Shown in pieces: positions 35,858-48,263 of a DNA stretch of 64,000 nt. Within the stretch, counting starts at the first letter, position 1. Each line of letters begins with the position of its first letter. The notes under the pieces are model-generated. The model worked only from the letters and a program-made list of their open reading frames with translations, was not told the origin of the DNA and ran no database searches. Source of the stretch: Favolaschia claudopus (Eukaryota; Basidiomycota; Agaricomycetes; Agaricales; Mycenaceae); the NCBI GenBank assembly GCA_037176885.1, contig JAWWNJ010000073.1, positions 124,001 to 188,000 of the forward strand, in the 5' to 3' direction. The translations under genes and the position numbers were made by a program.

Positions 35858-38800
35858 GAGGGTCAAAGTGAGCTCCGAGCTGTTGACCGTAAAACCCATC
35901 ACAGGAGAAAGGCATTATAATAATAGCCTACTGCAGTACTATGGATCTGTTCCATAACAGAACCCTCAGAAGAGTGACGAAGAGTCAAGTACTTGTGTAC
36001 TACGGACTTAGACGAGGATGTAGAAGGCGCCGCGGTGGACATCAGAGTCAAATGACAGATGCCGCGGGCTGCCGACTATAAATAGACGGCTGGAACAGCG
36101 GAAAGGGATCTCATACAGGAGATGCCGGTGCCAGGATCAAAAGGCAGAGTTATGGCAAGACATGAGGTCTTTGACAGGAGTGATGATGTTGTGATGCTGA
36201 AGCCGAACAAGTACGGCAACTTCATTAGAAATCTATTTCTATATGGGAGTCAGCACGGATGACTTGGTGGCTTGATTAATTGGACAACAGACGGGTCCGT
36301 GAAATCGCGAGTGAATTGGAATGAACCAAGAATAGTCTCAGGAGTTAGTAGAGGCGTTGATGGCACCACCGGAAGGGTTGCCGCCAGTGACGGATTGACG
36401 GGATCACCAATGATGGCGTTCCGCGGGCTTCCGTAATTCAGTGATTCAACCGTGAGAGTCATAAATGCTGACTTTCTACCGTTGGATCGACAAGCCAAGA
36501 GGCTGCCGAAGGTCTTCCGGGACACCCAAATACCAATATACCATCTCTCTACTCAATTGGATCGACATTGCTTACTCTGTACTATTTATGTGATGTATTT
36601 CTTGGCATTAGTATAAAAGGACCTGTATTTCTTGTTGAGCTGGAGGACATCGCGCTCAGTCTATTGGACAGCGTTGGTGAACTCAGGCAGCAACGTAGAG
36701 GCACATATAAAGATATTGTCTACTTGTTTGTCTTAATAGAAACTGTGTTGAAGTTCAAGTCAAGTGTGAATCCTAAGCATTCGTTTCAAGAGCGTTCACC
36801 CGCGGAGGCTTCGCCTTTGAGTAGCTTTGTCGTGGTACTAGTGTGCTAGGAACTGCCTGCCTCTATAACCCGTGGACTGTCTATTTCGATTGTGAGGATA
36901 CGTGTGCTCAAGAGTGAACTAGTATCTCCCTGAGTCTGAAGAGAGTGGAACTGTCCATCTGCTAAAGCATTGCGTTGGAACTGCTGGCGTATAACCTGAA
37001 GAGATCTGATTAGTCCTCTTCTGAAAGACTTGTGCTATATAAAGGAGTGTCAAACGTTCCTGGAACTTGGAGGTTCAGGTCTATAGTACAACTGGTGCTA
37101 TAAGAATTGTACAGTCTGCCGCGGAAACTGTCTGTGGTCATACTTTCAATCTCGCCCTGATATTCAACTTTGTTGGTATCTTGTATCCTACTGTTTTATA
37201 GTTTCCTATTCTTAGGAAAGGTCCGCGGACGGAATCACTTCCTTCTACGGTGTGTGAGGGCGTGTTTTGTGCAAGGTTCTGCTTGCAAGTCGACTTATAT
37301 CCTCGTCACTGAGACATCTGGATTTCGGATCGAACCCCACGAACTCTTCGAGAGACATTTGAGTGTATCTTGTTGAGATATTTGTGTTGTAGTGTTGTGT
37401 GTGTTGGTTGAGTGTGTTATATATATATTTTTGGTGGTAGATTCTCTGCTGCGCTATATTTAGCACTTCTGTCGATATATCCAAGTGTCAGCGTTACAGC
37501 GGACATATGTAATTTTATCTTATGCTTCGGCTTTTACTATTCCGCACCTATGATGTACTTATATTCTTGTTGTAATGCTAAATCCCCTTGCGCGTTTGCA
37601 AGGGATTTCCCCGCTCTTTCGTTTGGCCGCCCGTTCTGCGGCAGCCATTTCAACATCAACAACGTATTTGTGCTGGACCGGCGAGAGAAACAAATTGTTG
37701 AAGATGGTGAGCCTGCAAAAGCGTACAAATCAGCTTGCATGAAAGATGTTTATTGTAGGTTGGAAACTCACATGGCTTGGAAAATCTCTGTTTGAGCTCC
37801 CGGTCTATCTGGTGCGTCCAAGCAGCAAACCTGAGAGTAGTTGAAAACGGAAGAGTCGACTCACCGAGACTCCCAGTCTCCCGGGAGTCTCAAGCCACAT
37901 AGGTTGAGCAGAATAATTAAGAGATGAGCTTGTTCAATCAACAACTCCGAGTCTCAATAGTAGTTACCGCGGACCTCAATGAAAGAATCCATGCAGTCTA
38001 GTACACAACTTGAAGCACCTACTTATTAGTATCCCAGATCTGATAGAGTTGGAGGAAGAGCTCATTCCAACTCCGCCAGAGCTCAATAGGGCTCTTTAAA
38101 ATTGTGAACCCCTGATATTGACTAGTCCCTCATAGACAGACACTCTATATAAGATTGTCTCGAACCTCACGACAACCTCACGAGATAGTATCAGTGCCCT
38201 CTGAGTCTTTCATTCCAGCCGAGAGTCCAGCGAATCAAATCCGTCAAGAATGCCATTGAGATACATTGAAAGAGGTGTCGGGCAGAATAGAATGATGCTT
38301 TGAAAGAGACAAGATTGAAAACGTCGAGAAAAATCAAGTCTCGTTCGGGAAAGCAGAGTCTGCGATCCGCTATCACATCAGCTGATGATCACTGATGAAT
38401 TGATAGCAGTGTGCACATCAAATCAGGCAAAACGAACTTGAACTTGAAGTTCATGCCCTATTGCTGAACTTGGTGCAACAAAGATCTTCATCCTCTCCAA
38501 GACGCTGAACTGCCGGTTTCTAACTTCAGATGAAAGCTCGAATATTTAATGAAAAATGAGGTCATATAAAAGCCATTTGTATTCTGGATGTAACGGTAAT
38601 AGTCAGACCGAAAACACAAGGTCGGATATGTCTCTGATACCTTGGATAAAAAAACGACGACCCAACCTGAAGATCGAGGTCGAGGTGCTAGAGCGAACGA
38701 CTGCAGGTGCGGATGGTGAAGGACTTATGCACTGTCCTGGTGGGAGGGACGTCAGAAACGGTGATTGACGGCCGTGAGCAAATCAGTGGCAGACACAGCC

Positions 38801-41800
38801 ACATCACATCGCCGTGGCTTTTGCTTTTGTTCTCGCTCAGTCGCTGGCGAGATTGGTATCGCCTTGCACCGTCCACAATCCCGCCCGCTCAGTCTGCCAG
38901 TGAGTCTTCCACTGGTGTGGCTTGCCGCGCCAATGATGGACACCACGCAATACTGCCTGGCTGCCTGCGGTCTTGGACGCATCAACGTCCTAGACGCCGT
39001 CATCTCCACCAACTTCGACGGCGCCTCCGAGCCTCGCCGCAGTCCCTCACGATTCCCGGACCGTCCATCTTCTGTGATTGTTCCCTTACAGCCTGCACAG
39101 CTGGGTCCTCAAAGTTTATAAAGCCCTCAAGGCGGCACGGGCTCGACCTCGACAGCTTTTGCGTGCTTTACCAAGGAAATTTTCGCCCTCGCCCAACCCT
39201 CGCCCTCGGCGTGTCTTTTTCTTGGCGGCTGCCCCGCATAGTCTGTATTGCAACGCGGATGAAGCTGCATCGGCTGCGCAGCAGCATTTGCAGAATATCC
39301 TCCTTGGTACTCATTGGTCGAACTCTTGGAAGTTGCCATGTATAGAAGGGTACTCAGGTGGGCCTTGCTTAATTTCTCTCATTTTCTCGATTCAAATTGA
39401 TGTTCATTCAACCCCACAGTCTGCTAAATACTTCAAATTCGGTAGGATCCAATTGCAATTGGATCGAATCACCGAGTCAGCAAGTAAGTGATCTGCATCT
39501 CACCGAAGTTCAGCACTCATCCGTTCAATCGTTCTAATCCATGTAGCACTCCACGCTGTTCAAAAAATGCCACTCATTCAAATCGCTTGGCCGAACTGGA
39601 GTCAAAGATGAAAAAGTTCGCTTCGGAGGTACGTTTCACTTCATTTTAATATTTGTAGTCTCGTGGTGAGACGTCTGTCTTTTTTTTTCAGGTCTCGTCT
39701 TCTCTTGAAATATCTCGAGCGATTCAACCTCGTTCAACCCCCGTTCAAAAGGTGTAATTCAGGTACGCAGCAATGGACTCGAGGTAAACTTCTCTTCGGC
39801 TAGCTCGCTTGTGCTGATCACTTAACTCAGCGCATGCTTCACAAACATCCCTTCTTCTCAACTCGCGATTGCACGAGCACCTTTTAATCTCAGTGAGTAT
39901 CAACCACACTTGTATGTCGCCTCCTTATCTGCTTCGACATAGAGATTCTTTTCGATCGATCTGAAAGGGAGCATAGTGGGGACGTTGGTGAGAAGGTGGA
40001 GGCGTTCGAGGGACCCGGAGGAGACGATGCGGAGGAGGGAGGAGGCGAGAGAGGGCGTCGTGTCGAGCCAGTCGTCCCAGCAGCCGAACAAGGCGATCTT
40101 GGTGACGCGGGTGAGGAGACCGAGTAGAATAGATAGGAGGGGCGGGTGGGGAAGCAGGAGCGAAGAAGCGGGGAGCTGTCAACATTGCTGACCCATCGCC
40201 TCACCGACGTTCGTGAGCGCAGGTGCGATGAGCACTATGCTTTCCTCTTTCTTTTCTTTTTGCTACGGTACCATAAGTAATTGACGCAATCCTTCCAGCT
40301 CTCCCAACTAGGGCCCTTCACAAATCCATCGCCTTCGCAACGCCGCAGCCCTTAGCGGCACAGCCGGTTTCGGTTCTCAAAATCATCTGCTTTCTCGCTA
40401 TTCAGTTCATCGCGGTGCTATCTTCATTCGCGCCTACTAAACTGACTTCATAACAACACCCACATCGATGCCACCCGAGCTGCCGTTCATCCTCCTCGCA
40501 CAGATCAGCACCCTGGAGCGCGAGTCCTCTTGGGTTGTCACTGGACCATGTATGTCAGTCAAAGAGTGTAACCTATGAGGAATCGAGAATATGGGGAGCC
40601 TTTCAAAGAGTTGGTCGTGGCGTGCGAGAGGGCGGGGTGTTAGGTTCGTTCTGCTCTTCTCGTTTCTGCGATAAATTGACTGAATCTTCGAATGTTTTTT
40701 TAGGATGAGCGCGGCAAGATATCCAGAATATAGAGGTAGATAGCAGTGCTGGCTGTGCGCTGGCGATGCAGAGGAGAAAGCACCAGCTCACCGCCCTCGT
40801 ATTTCTCATCGACATTCGCGCGGCTTCGTTTCCACTTTACGATTTGCCGCTATGCCCCTCTCCGTCACCATCCCACTTGGACAGGAGGATAACATGGATG
40901 GGTACGCGGTACCTGTTCTCCTCGTCAAGAAAGAGTCGTTTGATGAGGATGCAGAGATGTCGTGCGGTTGTGATGGTGGGCAGGAGGAGGAAGCGGGTAC
41001 GAAAAGAAGACCGGAGATGGCGTTTAGCCCGCGCTCGGTATGGGTTGTGGCATCCTCATCATCCTCATCGCCGCCGCCACCCTTCGCATATCCCCCACAC
41101 GCTGACCACCAACAACACCAGCACCAGTATCAACCCGCCGCGACGCTCGTCATCCCGTTTCGCCCTCAACGAGTTTATCTGGGGCCTCGCCTTCCAGACG
41201 ACTTGTACTGTTTCGTGTTCATCTTCGCTGTTCCGTTGTCGGCTCTCGAGGAGTACGCGCTGAGTGGTCATCTAGACGCTCATTGCCAGCAGTCGCAGAA
41301 GCCCAAAGACCACTTTCGTGCCGTTGTCTGCTCCCCATGTCTCGCCCCCGCCACTCGCAGACAAAGAGGATTCGGAACCGGGCACGCCCCGCTAGCGACG
41401 TTCCTCCCGCCTCGCCGTCATACGCCCGGGTGCACGATGTCGACCGCGCGCGCTCGGGGGTCAGCGTCGTGTCAAACTCAGCAGGGAGGCGGCGAGACCC
41501 CGAGTGGTGAGCGCGGCGCTGATCACCGCTTTCGAGTCTGGTGAAGGGGATGCCGCCGCCGTTCGCCGCCTTCAGCTGCGGCAAGGGGTAGGTACAAGCG
41601 GGGATGTGTAGAGGAATGCATTGAGCGAGTGGGTGACGGTAGTGCGGAGAGGGGACATGAAGAGAGGGTAGAGACTGACCTTGTCAAGACGACCCTGTGC
41701 CCAGTACCAGCTGATCCTCACAAGACAATCCCACTACGATATTGATGTTCTTTCCCTCAGCATTCAATCCACCACCTGCCTTCTTCTCCCAGCCCGTCGT

Positions 41801-42669
41801 TCGTGAAGCCCTATCATCTCGGCCGTATCAAAGCTTCCTTGGACGGACGATGAAGACGCGAACGGCGTTTATCCTTCTGGCGGCGATGTTGGGCGGTAGC
41901 ATCGTTAGCGTTGGATTGCACAATTTGAATGAGGATGGTGTGCGTGCAGGTGGTGTTAGGGGTTGGGGATGCAAGTCGCGAGGGGTCGTGGAGGCGAAGC
42001 GAGGAAAATTGAAGGCGTCGTACAGCCTTCGTCGTCGTCGATGGTGGTGGTCATGGGTCCGGATAGTGGGTATGGATAGGGTTGGTGGTGCATATGTTCG
42101 CCGGTGTCTACCTCTCCGCCTCCAGCATCCTCGTCTTTGACGGTGCCTACAAATCACTCTGAGCCGCCCGTCGGTGTATCTGCGCAAATGCCGTGTGTAC
42201 AGCAGGCGGTTCTCAGCGCAATAGGAAGCGGTCCGTCGACCACGCTGCGCAGCCTGTCCTCTGCATCCGCTATCCTTACTACGATGCCTCCGCCCGGATA
42301 TACCGCGGCCAGCAGCAATTCACTGTCTTGCCGCTCCTCTGCTCGCCGCAAATCTCCCCGACACCCCTCCATGCCAACCGTTCGTCACATCCGGAGGCTC
42401 GAGTCCTTCCGGCGTGATAGGCGAATCTGAGTAGCGCTTTGGATGCGGCCGTGGAATTGCTACGGTGCGGGGGAGGTGGGTGTATATGTGATTTATTGGT
42501 CATATTTCATCGGCTCGAGAGAAAAGAAAGTTTTCTTTCAACGATATCTTCGTTTGGTTCCAGATTTCGAACTTGATTATACCGTATCAATGCTATCCTA
42601 CCTGTATATCACTCTGCTACTCAGCATGAATCAATTCACGTCCCAGATTCTTTTTTTTTCCAAACTTGG
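35858..42669. other. remaining right part of the large element, no intact gene
   Basis: A promoter-like TATAAATAG lies at about 36077 in a GC-richer context, but no open frame follows. 36560-37460 is AT-rich with recurring GAACTG words. On the minus strand at about 40190-39900 a frame reads FGCWDDWLDTTPSLASSLLRI and LHLLTNVPTMLPF, resembling leucine-rich F-box family fragments. 40766-42430 has GC-rich Ser/Pro/Arg frames on both strands, like 8266-11569, without a clean model. I read these as captured or decayed gene pieces. Confidence 0.35.
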
Positions 42670-43170
42670 TATATTTTGATAGCGCGTGCGGCCGGCGTGC
42701 GGCAGACGTGCTGCAGTCGTGCTGCCGGCGTGCTGCAGCACGGCCAGAAATCACTGCTTACTGGACCGCTTTCTGCGGAGCCAGAAACAATAGCTTACCG
42801 GTGCGCTTTCTGTGCGGCCCGTAACTATTGTTTGCTGGACCGCTTTCTGTGCGCCAGAAAGCATTACTTACTGGTGCACAGAAAGCGGTCCAGTTTCTAT
42901 TGTATTCTGGATCACTTTCGGCACCCCAGTTCTTATTGTTTACTGGGATGCCGAAAGTGATCCAGAATACAGTACTTACTGGATCACTTACTGGCGGCGC
43001 CGAAAGCTTTATTTACTGATTAACAGAATCTTTTACAGATAGCTTTGCTTACAGGTAGGTTTTCTGTTCTACAGAATACATTACTTTCTGGATTGCTTTC
43101 TGGCTAAACTGTATACATTGTTTACTGCAAAGTATACTGGTTAGACAGTAAGTTTCAATTTTGCGGAGTG
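42670..43170 (-). repeat. right terminal inverted repeat of the 35.4-kb element
   Basis: Reverse complement of 7765-8265 with a few substitutions, for example TTTGCTGG here against TTTACTGG in the left copy. Ends TTTTGCGGAGTG, followed by the TGT target copy at 43171-43173. Confidence 0.9.
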
Positions 43171-43173
43171 TGT

Positions 43174-44045
43174 ACGTGTCCTGGATTGGAACTGCGGAGT
43201 TATCTATTCGGATATCGAAAGCGCCGATGTTGAGGGTTTATCGAAGTTGGAAGAATTGCGGACCATGACAGCCAACGCTTCCTTTTTTAATCTATTAACT
43301 CACCTGAAGTGCGTACCTTCTCCCTCATCTCCGTCTGATCGTTGATTCTGTTTTTTCTTTTCCTTCCGCGCAAGATTGACCAGTATCCGGCGTGTTAAGT
43401 TTTCAGATGATCGTTCCAATACTAAGGACTTTCTTGTCAAGCATGGTTCCAAATTAACCGAGCTTGAGCTTGCATTTCCCCACCTTGACCGATTGAAACC
43501 AACCAAGATTTTCGACCTGTGTTCGAATTTGAACTCGATCACTTTCTTTGAGGACGACTCAGTCGTATGTCTTTATTTATCTTCGTGTGGTCTACCGTTG
43601 CATTTATTCTACAACCCAGGAAGATCCTCCGTCGGTTCAAGATCTATACTCGTCTCAAACAGTTCATCCGCTGGTGAAAATTACGTTCAACATGTATTTG
43701 TACAAGTAAGACGCACCTGGCCATATCTCGCTTATCACACTAAAGAAAATTGCGTTTCAGAGAGGAAAAAAAAGCGATTGCGGCATGGGACAGCTTCTTT
43801 TCGCAGTTTAAGCCCGAGTGTTTCCCTAACCTGCGCGACCTGGAAGTCACTTGTTGTTCGTGGCCAACAAACGAGTCAGTGTTCTCGTGTCTATATAATA
43901 TATATGTCTCGTTTACCCTTTGTTTGGCAGACGGGAAATTGCGAATAGCTATTGGGTGCGATGGTCTGAACTTTTGCGCCCACGCGGGATCGCTTTGACA
44001 GACAAAACGGGGATGAAATGGCGACCGAGACTGAAAGTCAAGTAG
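43174..44045 (+). pseudogene. F-box family protein, 3' half, separated by the 35-kb element
   Basis: Exons 43174-43308, 43375-43561, 43620-43705, 43761-43874 and 43931-44045 with canonical introns of 55-66 bp continue the frame broken at 7764. Codon GT+A completes Val, then RVLDWNCGVIYSD, SKLEELRTM, SKLTELELAFPHLDRL, CFPNLRDLEVTCCSW, ending in MKWRPRLKVK. The Leu-rich spacing is that of the substrate-binding part of these F-box proteins. Together with 6220-7764 the exons total 2,094 nt, exactly 698 codons including the stop. It has no start of its own next to the TIR, so it is probably silent or makes only a read-through product. Confidence 0.82.
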
Positions 44046-44259
44046 ACTATTTTTGAAGGAGGGCGGATAGTTGTTGAAATGCCAATGTCATCGTGAATCT
44101 GGGCACACGTAGTATCTCTTGAGGACAGTCAGTGGACAGTCTGCCCCAGCGCCTGTGAAACATCAGAATTTCCTGCTTTGACCGGCTTCCATTGACGTAA
44201 AGGCATTCCGGAGTTCGGGTACTTACGTACCGGCCCGAATTCGTTCGTATCCTCCTACA

Positions 44260-45454
44260 ATGGAGAAGCTCGAAGCTCTCGCATCCGTTTCACGAGTGCG
44301 TGTCCTCGATCCACGCTATAGCCTTACTTATCACCACGAATAGCTTAGCGAAAGTGTGATACGCGTTCTTGGACAGGTCAGAGTCTTTGTACCTTGCATG
44401 CTTTAGATTCGAAATGTGATGCTTTGTTGTCAGAATCCTGGTAAATTCACGTTGCAAGGTAACTCAGGGCACGGGAACTCGTTCTGTATGAAGTGAGATA
44501 TCTGAATAACCAGGCACCAACACCTATATCGTTGGGAAACAACGACCATTCACGCTCGTCGACACTGGAGAGGGTCGGGAGGAGTATCTCCCGTTTCTCG
44601 AATCCGCTCTCGGAGACGCCAATGCTGCTGCTACGCCCAGCCCGATAGACCCCACCGTCGCAGACGTATCCGACATTATCATCTCGCACTGGCATCCTGA
44701 CCATGTTGGCGGTCTGCCCAGTGTATTGGCTCTGCTCAGACGTCTATGGGATCAGAGAAATGGAAACGCCGCCGCTACTTTCAAACCCCCACGGCTACAC
44801 AAGTTCTCCGCCACGATACCAATATCGAATACAAATAATCGGCTGCCCTCGATATTGGAGTCTCTCCTGCCTGAGTCGTTTGTGCCCAGTCCGTCAGGAG
44901 GTGTATTCCATGACCTTCATGACGGACAGATCATCTCACAGCTTCGCGTCCTACACACCCCGGGCCATACCGTCGACTCCATATGCCTTCACTTCCCGCA
45001 AGACAGCGCGCTATATACGGCGGACACGGTCCTCGGTCAAGGAACGGCGGTATTTGAGGATCTGGCGACGTATCTAGCGAGTCTGGGGCGGATGCTGGAG
45101 TTTTGCAAGACGGAGAAGGCGGGGAAACTGTATCCGGGACACGGGCCCGTTGTGGAAGATGGGCAAGAGGTCATTGCGACGTATAGGAAGCATCGGTTGG
45201 AGCGGGAGGCGCAGATCATCGAAGTACTCAAGCGGCCGCCGCCCGCTGCGTTAGGGGAGAAGGAGGCGAGTGAAAGGCATCCGTGGACGACGTGGACGCT
45301 GGTTGCGACGATTTATTCTGCGTATCCGGAGTCGCTGTGGCTTCCGGCGGCGCATGGTGTCACTTTGCATTTGCGGAAGCTTGAAGGTGAGGGAGTTGTC
45401 AAGAGGCTTGGTGGCGAGGCGGAGCATACGAGCTGGGAGTATGTGGGCAAGTGA
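44260..45454 (+). CDS. LACTB2: metallo-beta-lactamase fold hydrolase, LACTB2-like
   Basis: Exons 44260-44295, 44344-44376, 44434-44458, 44514-45454 give a 344-residue protein with consistent phases (introns 48-57 bp). It begins MEKLEALASVSR, then NPGKFTLQGTNTYIVG, the family's substrate-loop start. The zinc site is ISHWHPDHVGG (HxHxDH), followed by VLHTPGHTVDSICLHF (third His), ALYTADTVLG (bridging Asp) and YPGHGPVV (final His). LACTB2 of animals is a mitochondrial endoribonuclease. Fungal homologues include polyketide-releasing thioesterases, but there is no biosynthetic cluster here, so a housekeeping hydrolase or nuclease role is more likely. The C-terminal winged-helix-like segment (WTLVATIYSAYPESLWLPA) is intact. 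It lies 215 bp after the F-box stop, same strand. Confidence 0.9.
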
Positions 45455-46106
45455 GTGAAGGTGCGACAGATGCAGGCGCAAGATGGTAGTTTGTAAGTAT
45501 ATGATGCAGTATTGTATAAGATGAATGGAGAGCCCAAGCTCATACTTCTGAGACGAGAGTCGTCCGTCGGAACCTTTCGGTAACCGTTCAAGGAGAGACC
45601 GTCATTTCGCGGCGGCATCCAGGATTATATCAACACCAGCACCGTCCGCGTCATCCATTGGTACGTGGTGTCACGCTCTGCGGAAGCGAATACGTCGTTC
45701 GTGAGGTCGATGTACTCTGTGCCGTCGTCGGATGATTTGGTGAACAGAATTGCGTTGGAGGGCCGGCCTGAACACGAACGAGAAGCGCAATACAAGTCCG
45801 GCAGATTGCGACAGGTCTGTTGGCGCTTACATGGACGACCTTCATGTGAGCATCTCTAGGGATCCAGAACCGTGTTGTTGCTGTAGAGAATGTTAACATG
45901 GAGAGATAGAGCTAGCGCAGGTTTGAAGGGGCGAGGACACGAAGTGGTATCTCAAAAACACTTGCAAGATATGGTATTACAATGACGATGGACAGCAATG
46001 CGACGACAGATGTGTAAGAGGGAGAAAAAAAACGCGACCTGTAAAGCTTGTGAATGGGATCAGGACAGTCGAGGAGCCGAGATGACATACGGAAATGTGA
46101 ATCGAC
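45455..46106. other. LACTB2-centrin intergenic; possible small minus-strand frame
   Basis: On the minus strand, roughly 45800-45630, a frame reads RPSNAILFTKSSDDGTEYID and then LTNDVFASAERDTTYQWMTR before a stop. It is coding-like but has no clear start or matching splice phase, so it may be the last exon of a small gene or a remnant. The rest holds the two converging 3' ends. Confidence 0.3.
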
Positions 46107-46718
46107 TCAGGCGTCGTCTGTCATGATAGCAAAGAACTCCTGCTCGTTGATCTCCCCGTCTTGGTCCAGGTCAAACTCCTCTATCATGGCTTGTCTGTAG
46201 CTCAGTCGTCAGCATGGTACGGCCACAAGAACGGGGGAAGTCAAGCAAGTCTCACAGCTCGTCGTCCTCTAACCGATCCCCGATTTCTTTTGCCACCCTT
46301 CGTAGATTCCGCAAGGATATCTTGCCCGTGTTATCGTCATCAAAGAGTTGAAAGGCGCGCCGTATTTCATCCATAGGGTCGCGCGCGAGTATTCGTTCGC
46401 TCACTGCACGCGTTTATACGTGAGTCTCTACATGACATAGCCGAGAGACGACACACTGATTTTCGCGAAATCTTCAAAGTTCATAAGCCCCCTGCCAGAG
46501 TTATCATGGTCCCGTAAAATCTTCAACACCTCCGCTTTCTTCATGTCGAAGCCCAGCGCCCGCATCGCGACTTTGAGTTCGTGGTAGTCGACTGCGCCGT
46601 CGCCGTCGGTGTCGAAGAGCTCGAAGGCTTCTTTAATCTCTTGTTTCTGTTCATCTGAGAGCTCTGGGCGGGAGTGTGTGCGTCGCTTGGCTTTTTGGGC
46701 GGCGGATGAGGTGTACAT
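46107..46718 (-). CDS. CDC31: centrin (CDC31 type), four EF-hands
   Basis: Exons 46718-46457, 46403-46256 and 46194-46107 (introns 53 and 61 bp) give 165 residues, the usual centrin length. Four EF-hand regions are visible. The first loop, [12 protein letters not shown], has ideal calcium ligands. The second, [14 protein letters not shown], and the third, [12 protein letters not shown], also look competent. The fourth is [12 protein letters not shown]. The basic N-terminal tail and [17 protein letters not shown] are typical of centrins. It acts at the spindle pole body and in nuclear pore mRNA export and DNA repair complexes in fungi (family knowledge). Start chosen at the ATG preceding the basic tail. 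Confidence 0.94.
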
Positions 46719-48263
46719 GGCGGGTCGAGGTAGTAAGGCAGGTTCAGGGACGCGTTATTTGGCTCACCAAACCGTGACGCGTGATGTGACGCGCTTTTTG
46801 AAGGTTTTCCTGGTTTCCTGCCTTTTCATCACCTAGTATCGCCGCAAGAGCTACTTATAGCGGTAGCGAAAACAAGCGACAGACTAAGTATTCCTCTGAC
46901 CTTGGCCCAATACAAACCGACGATGTGTGGTGCCAACATCGACCAAACCTTCAAAAAGTTGCTCAAGGCGTGGATCTCGACTGGATACCACGCTCTTCAA
47001 CGAATCAAGCTCACAGTTGTGTTAGAGGAGGACTACGAAGAACAGAACTACATATCTTGGTTGCGGCAGACAAGGTTGAGTCGGCACTGAAGAAATGAAT
47101 GAAGAAACTGCAGCGATTACCAGGCAGTGGGGCGCAAGCAGCAAGGTTTCTGGCTCCTCAAGCTAGGCTAGGCCTCAAGCATAGTGCTATGAACATGATA
47201 TATGCTCATATACCTCCTGTATCTGCTGGTCGTCTCTCATTATTCTGGGCGGGGCCTCCTCAGACGCAGATCTCAGCTATGTATCGGTCCAGAATCTTCA
47301 ACAAGCTACTCGCCGAAAGATTTTGGAGCATCTTAAAACCATTACCCCTGACTCAGCGGCTGTGCGACTACCGTATGGTAGATATCTTCCACCGCTTTCG
47401 GTCTTGCATCCATGCACACCACCCAGCCGCGGTGTGGAAGGTCACCAAAGCAATTAAGGGCACCCCACGGATTCCTTGTAGGAGACCCTCATCAACGCTG
47501 CGGGGCATACACCTCAGACCAAGCTTGAAGCTTGTGGGGCAATGCGAATTGTTGTCCTTTCCGAAGAACTGAGAGCTTGATGACAGAGCGCCGGCGTGGC
47601 ATAGGTTGTGCGATAGTCAATATAGCTGCGGGCGAGCGCAGCCCATGACGCAGGTTACTACTGGGGACCAACAGCGCCAGCTCGCGCTACACAATACCCT
47701 CTGCAACACTAGTCAGAGCGACCTCGGAGCACGTCTAGTTTCCCACCAGACGAACGAGGAGTATCATCAAGACCGTTTGGAATCGAACGCTGGATGGAGT
47801 CGCCAATACCCCGGGAAACTCGCCGCTCGTCGCCCACCAGCCTGCAGCAGGCAAACCCGCGGGTCGCCACCAAGTCGCCCTCCAGTCACTGCCGGACTTT
47901 CACCATCCCGGCTTCAGTCATGAGGCGGAACGGGCATGAATACGGAGATCAGCAGCGTTCGCAGCAGCTCGAGGGAAGATGAACGGGTGGCACTGGCAGC
48001 TGGATACAACGCCGCTCAAATACGATGGCAGCGGGAAGTTGGAACCGGAGTACAGTACGTTGTAATCAAGCGGGCGGACAATCCATGATGCAGGCCTGTT
48101 TTTGTATACAATGCATCTAATCTCTACTCAGGGATCTTCACCTCCATCCGCAAAACACGTTGAGTGGGTGCCGCGACGCCTTGGGGGTCGATAACCCCAA
48201 GTAGATTACGTACATCTCATCACACACGATCATGTTACCAATTCCCCTTGCTCAGCCATCACC
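46719..48263. other. no confident gene
   Basis: Plus-strand frames at 46902-47090 and 47099-47572 have mixed composition, but no domain, weak starts and no matching splice structure. I see nothing that can be named. The region just upstream of 48264 serves the next gene. Confidence 0.3.

Larger units (their letters stand above)
7765..43170. mobile_element. 35.4-kb TIR-bounded DNA element (CACTC termini, TGT duplication)
   Basis: Bounded by about 501-bp terminal inverted repeats (7765-8265 and 42670-43170) that are nearly identical and start CACTCCGCAAAATTGAAAC. The 3-bp TGT duplication and CACT-type ends resemble the CACTA/CMC superfamily (family knowledge), but I found no TNP2-like transposase, so classification is inference. 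It carries nested insertions: a Mutator-like element, a Ty3/gypsy element and two small inverted-repeat elements. It also holds two copies of an unrecognised gene-like sequence and dispersed GTGCTGCAGCAC modules. Without the MULE and the gypsy element about 25 kb remains, with no long intact gene. It is probably non-autonomous and mobilised in trans. The strong evidence for a single insertion is that the flanking F-box halves join in frame. Confidence 0.82.

Noticed and set aside
37320..37345. Candidate tRNA T-arm (GGGGTTCGATCC on the minus strand)
   Set aside because: The flanking stems do not pair and no acceptor or A-box is present.
7765..43170. Starship-type giant element
   Set aside because: Those lack long terminal inverted repeats and carry a tyrosine recombinase captain; neither fits.
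47099..47572. 157-codon plus-strand frame as a gene
   Set aside because: Mixed composition but no recognisable motif, weak start and no paralogue here; not enough to call.
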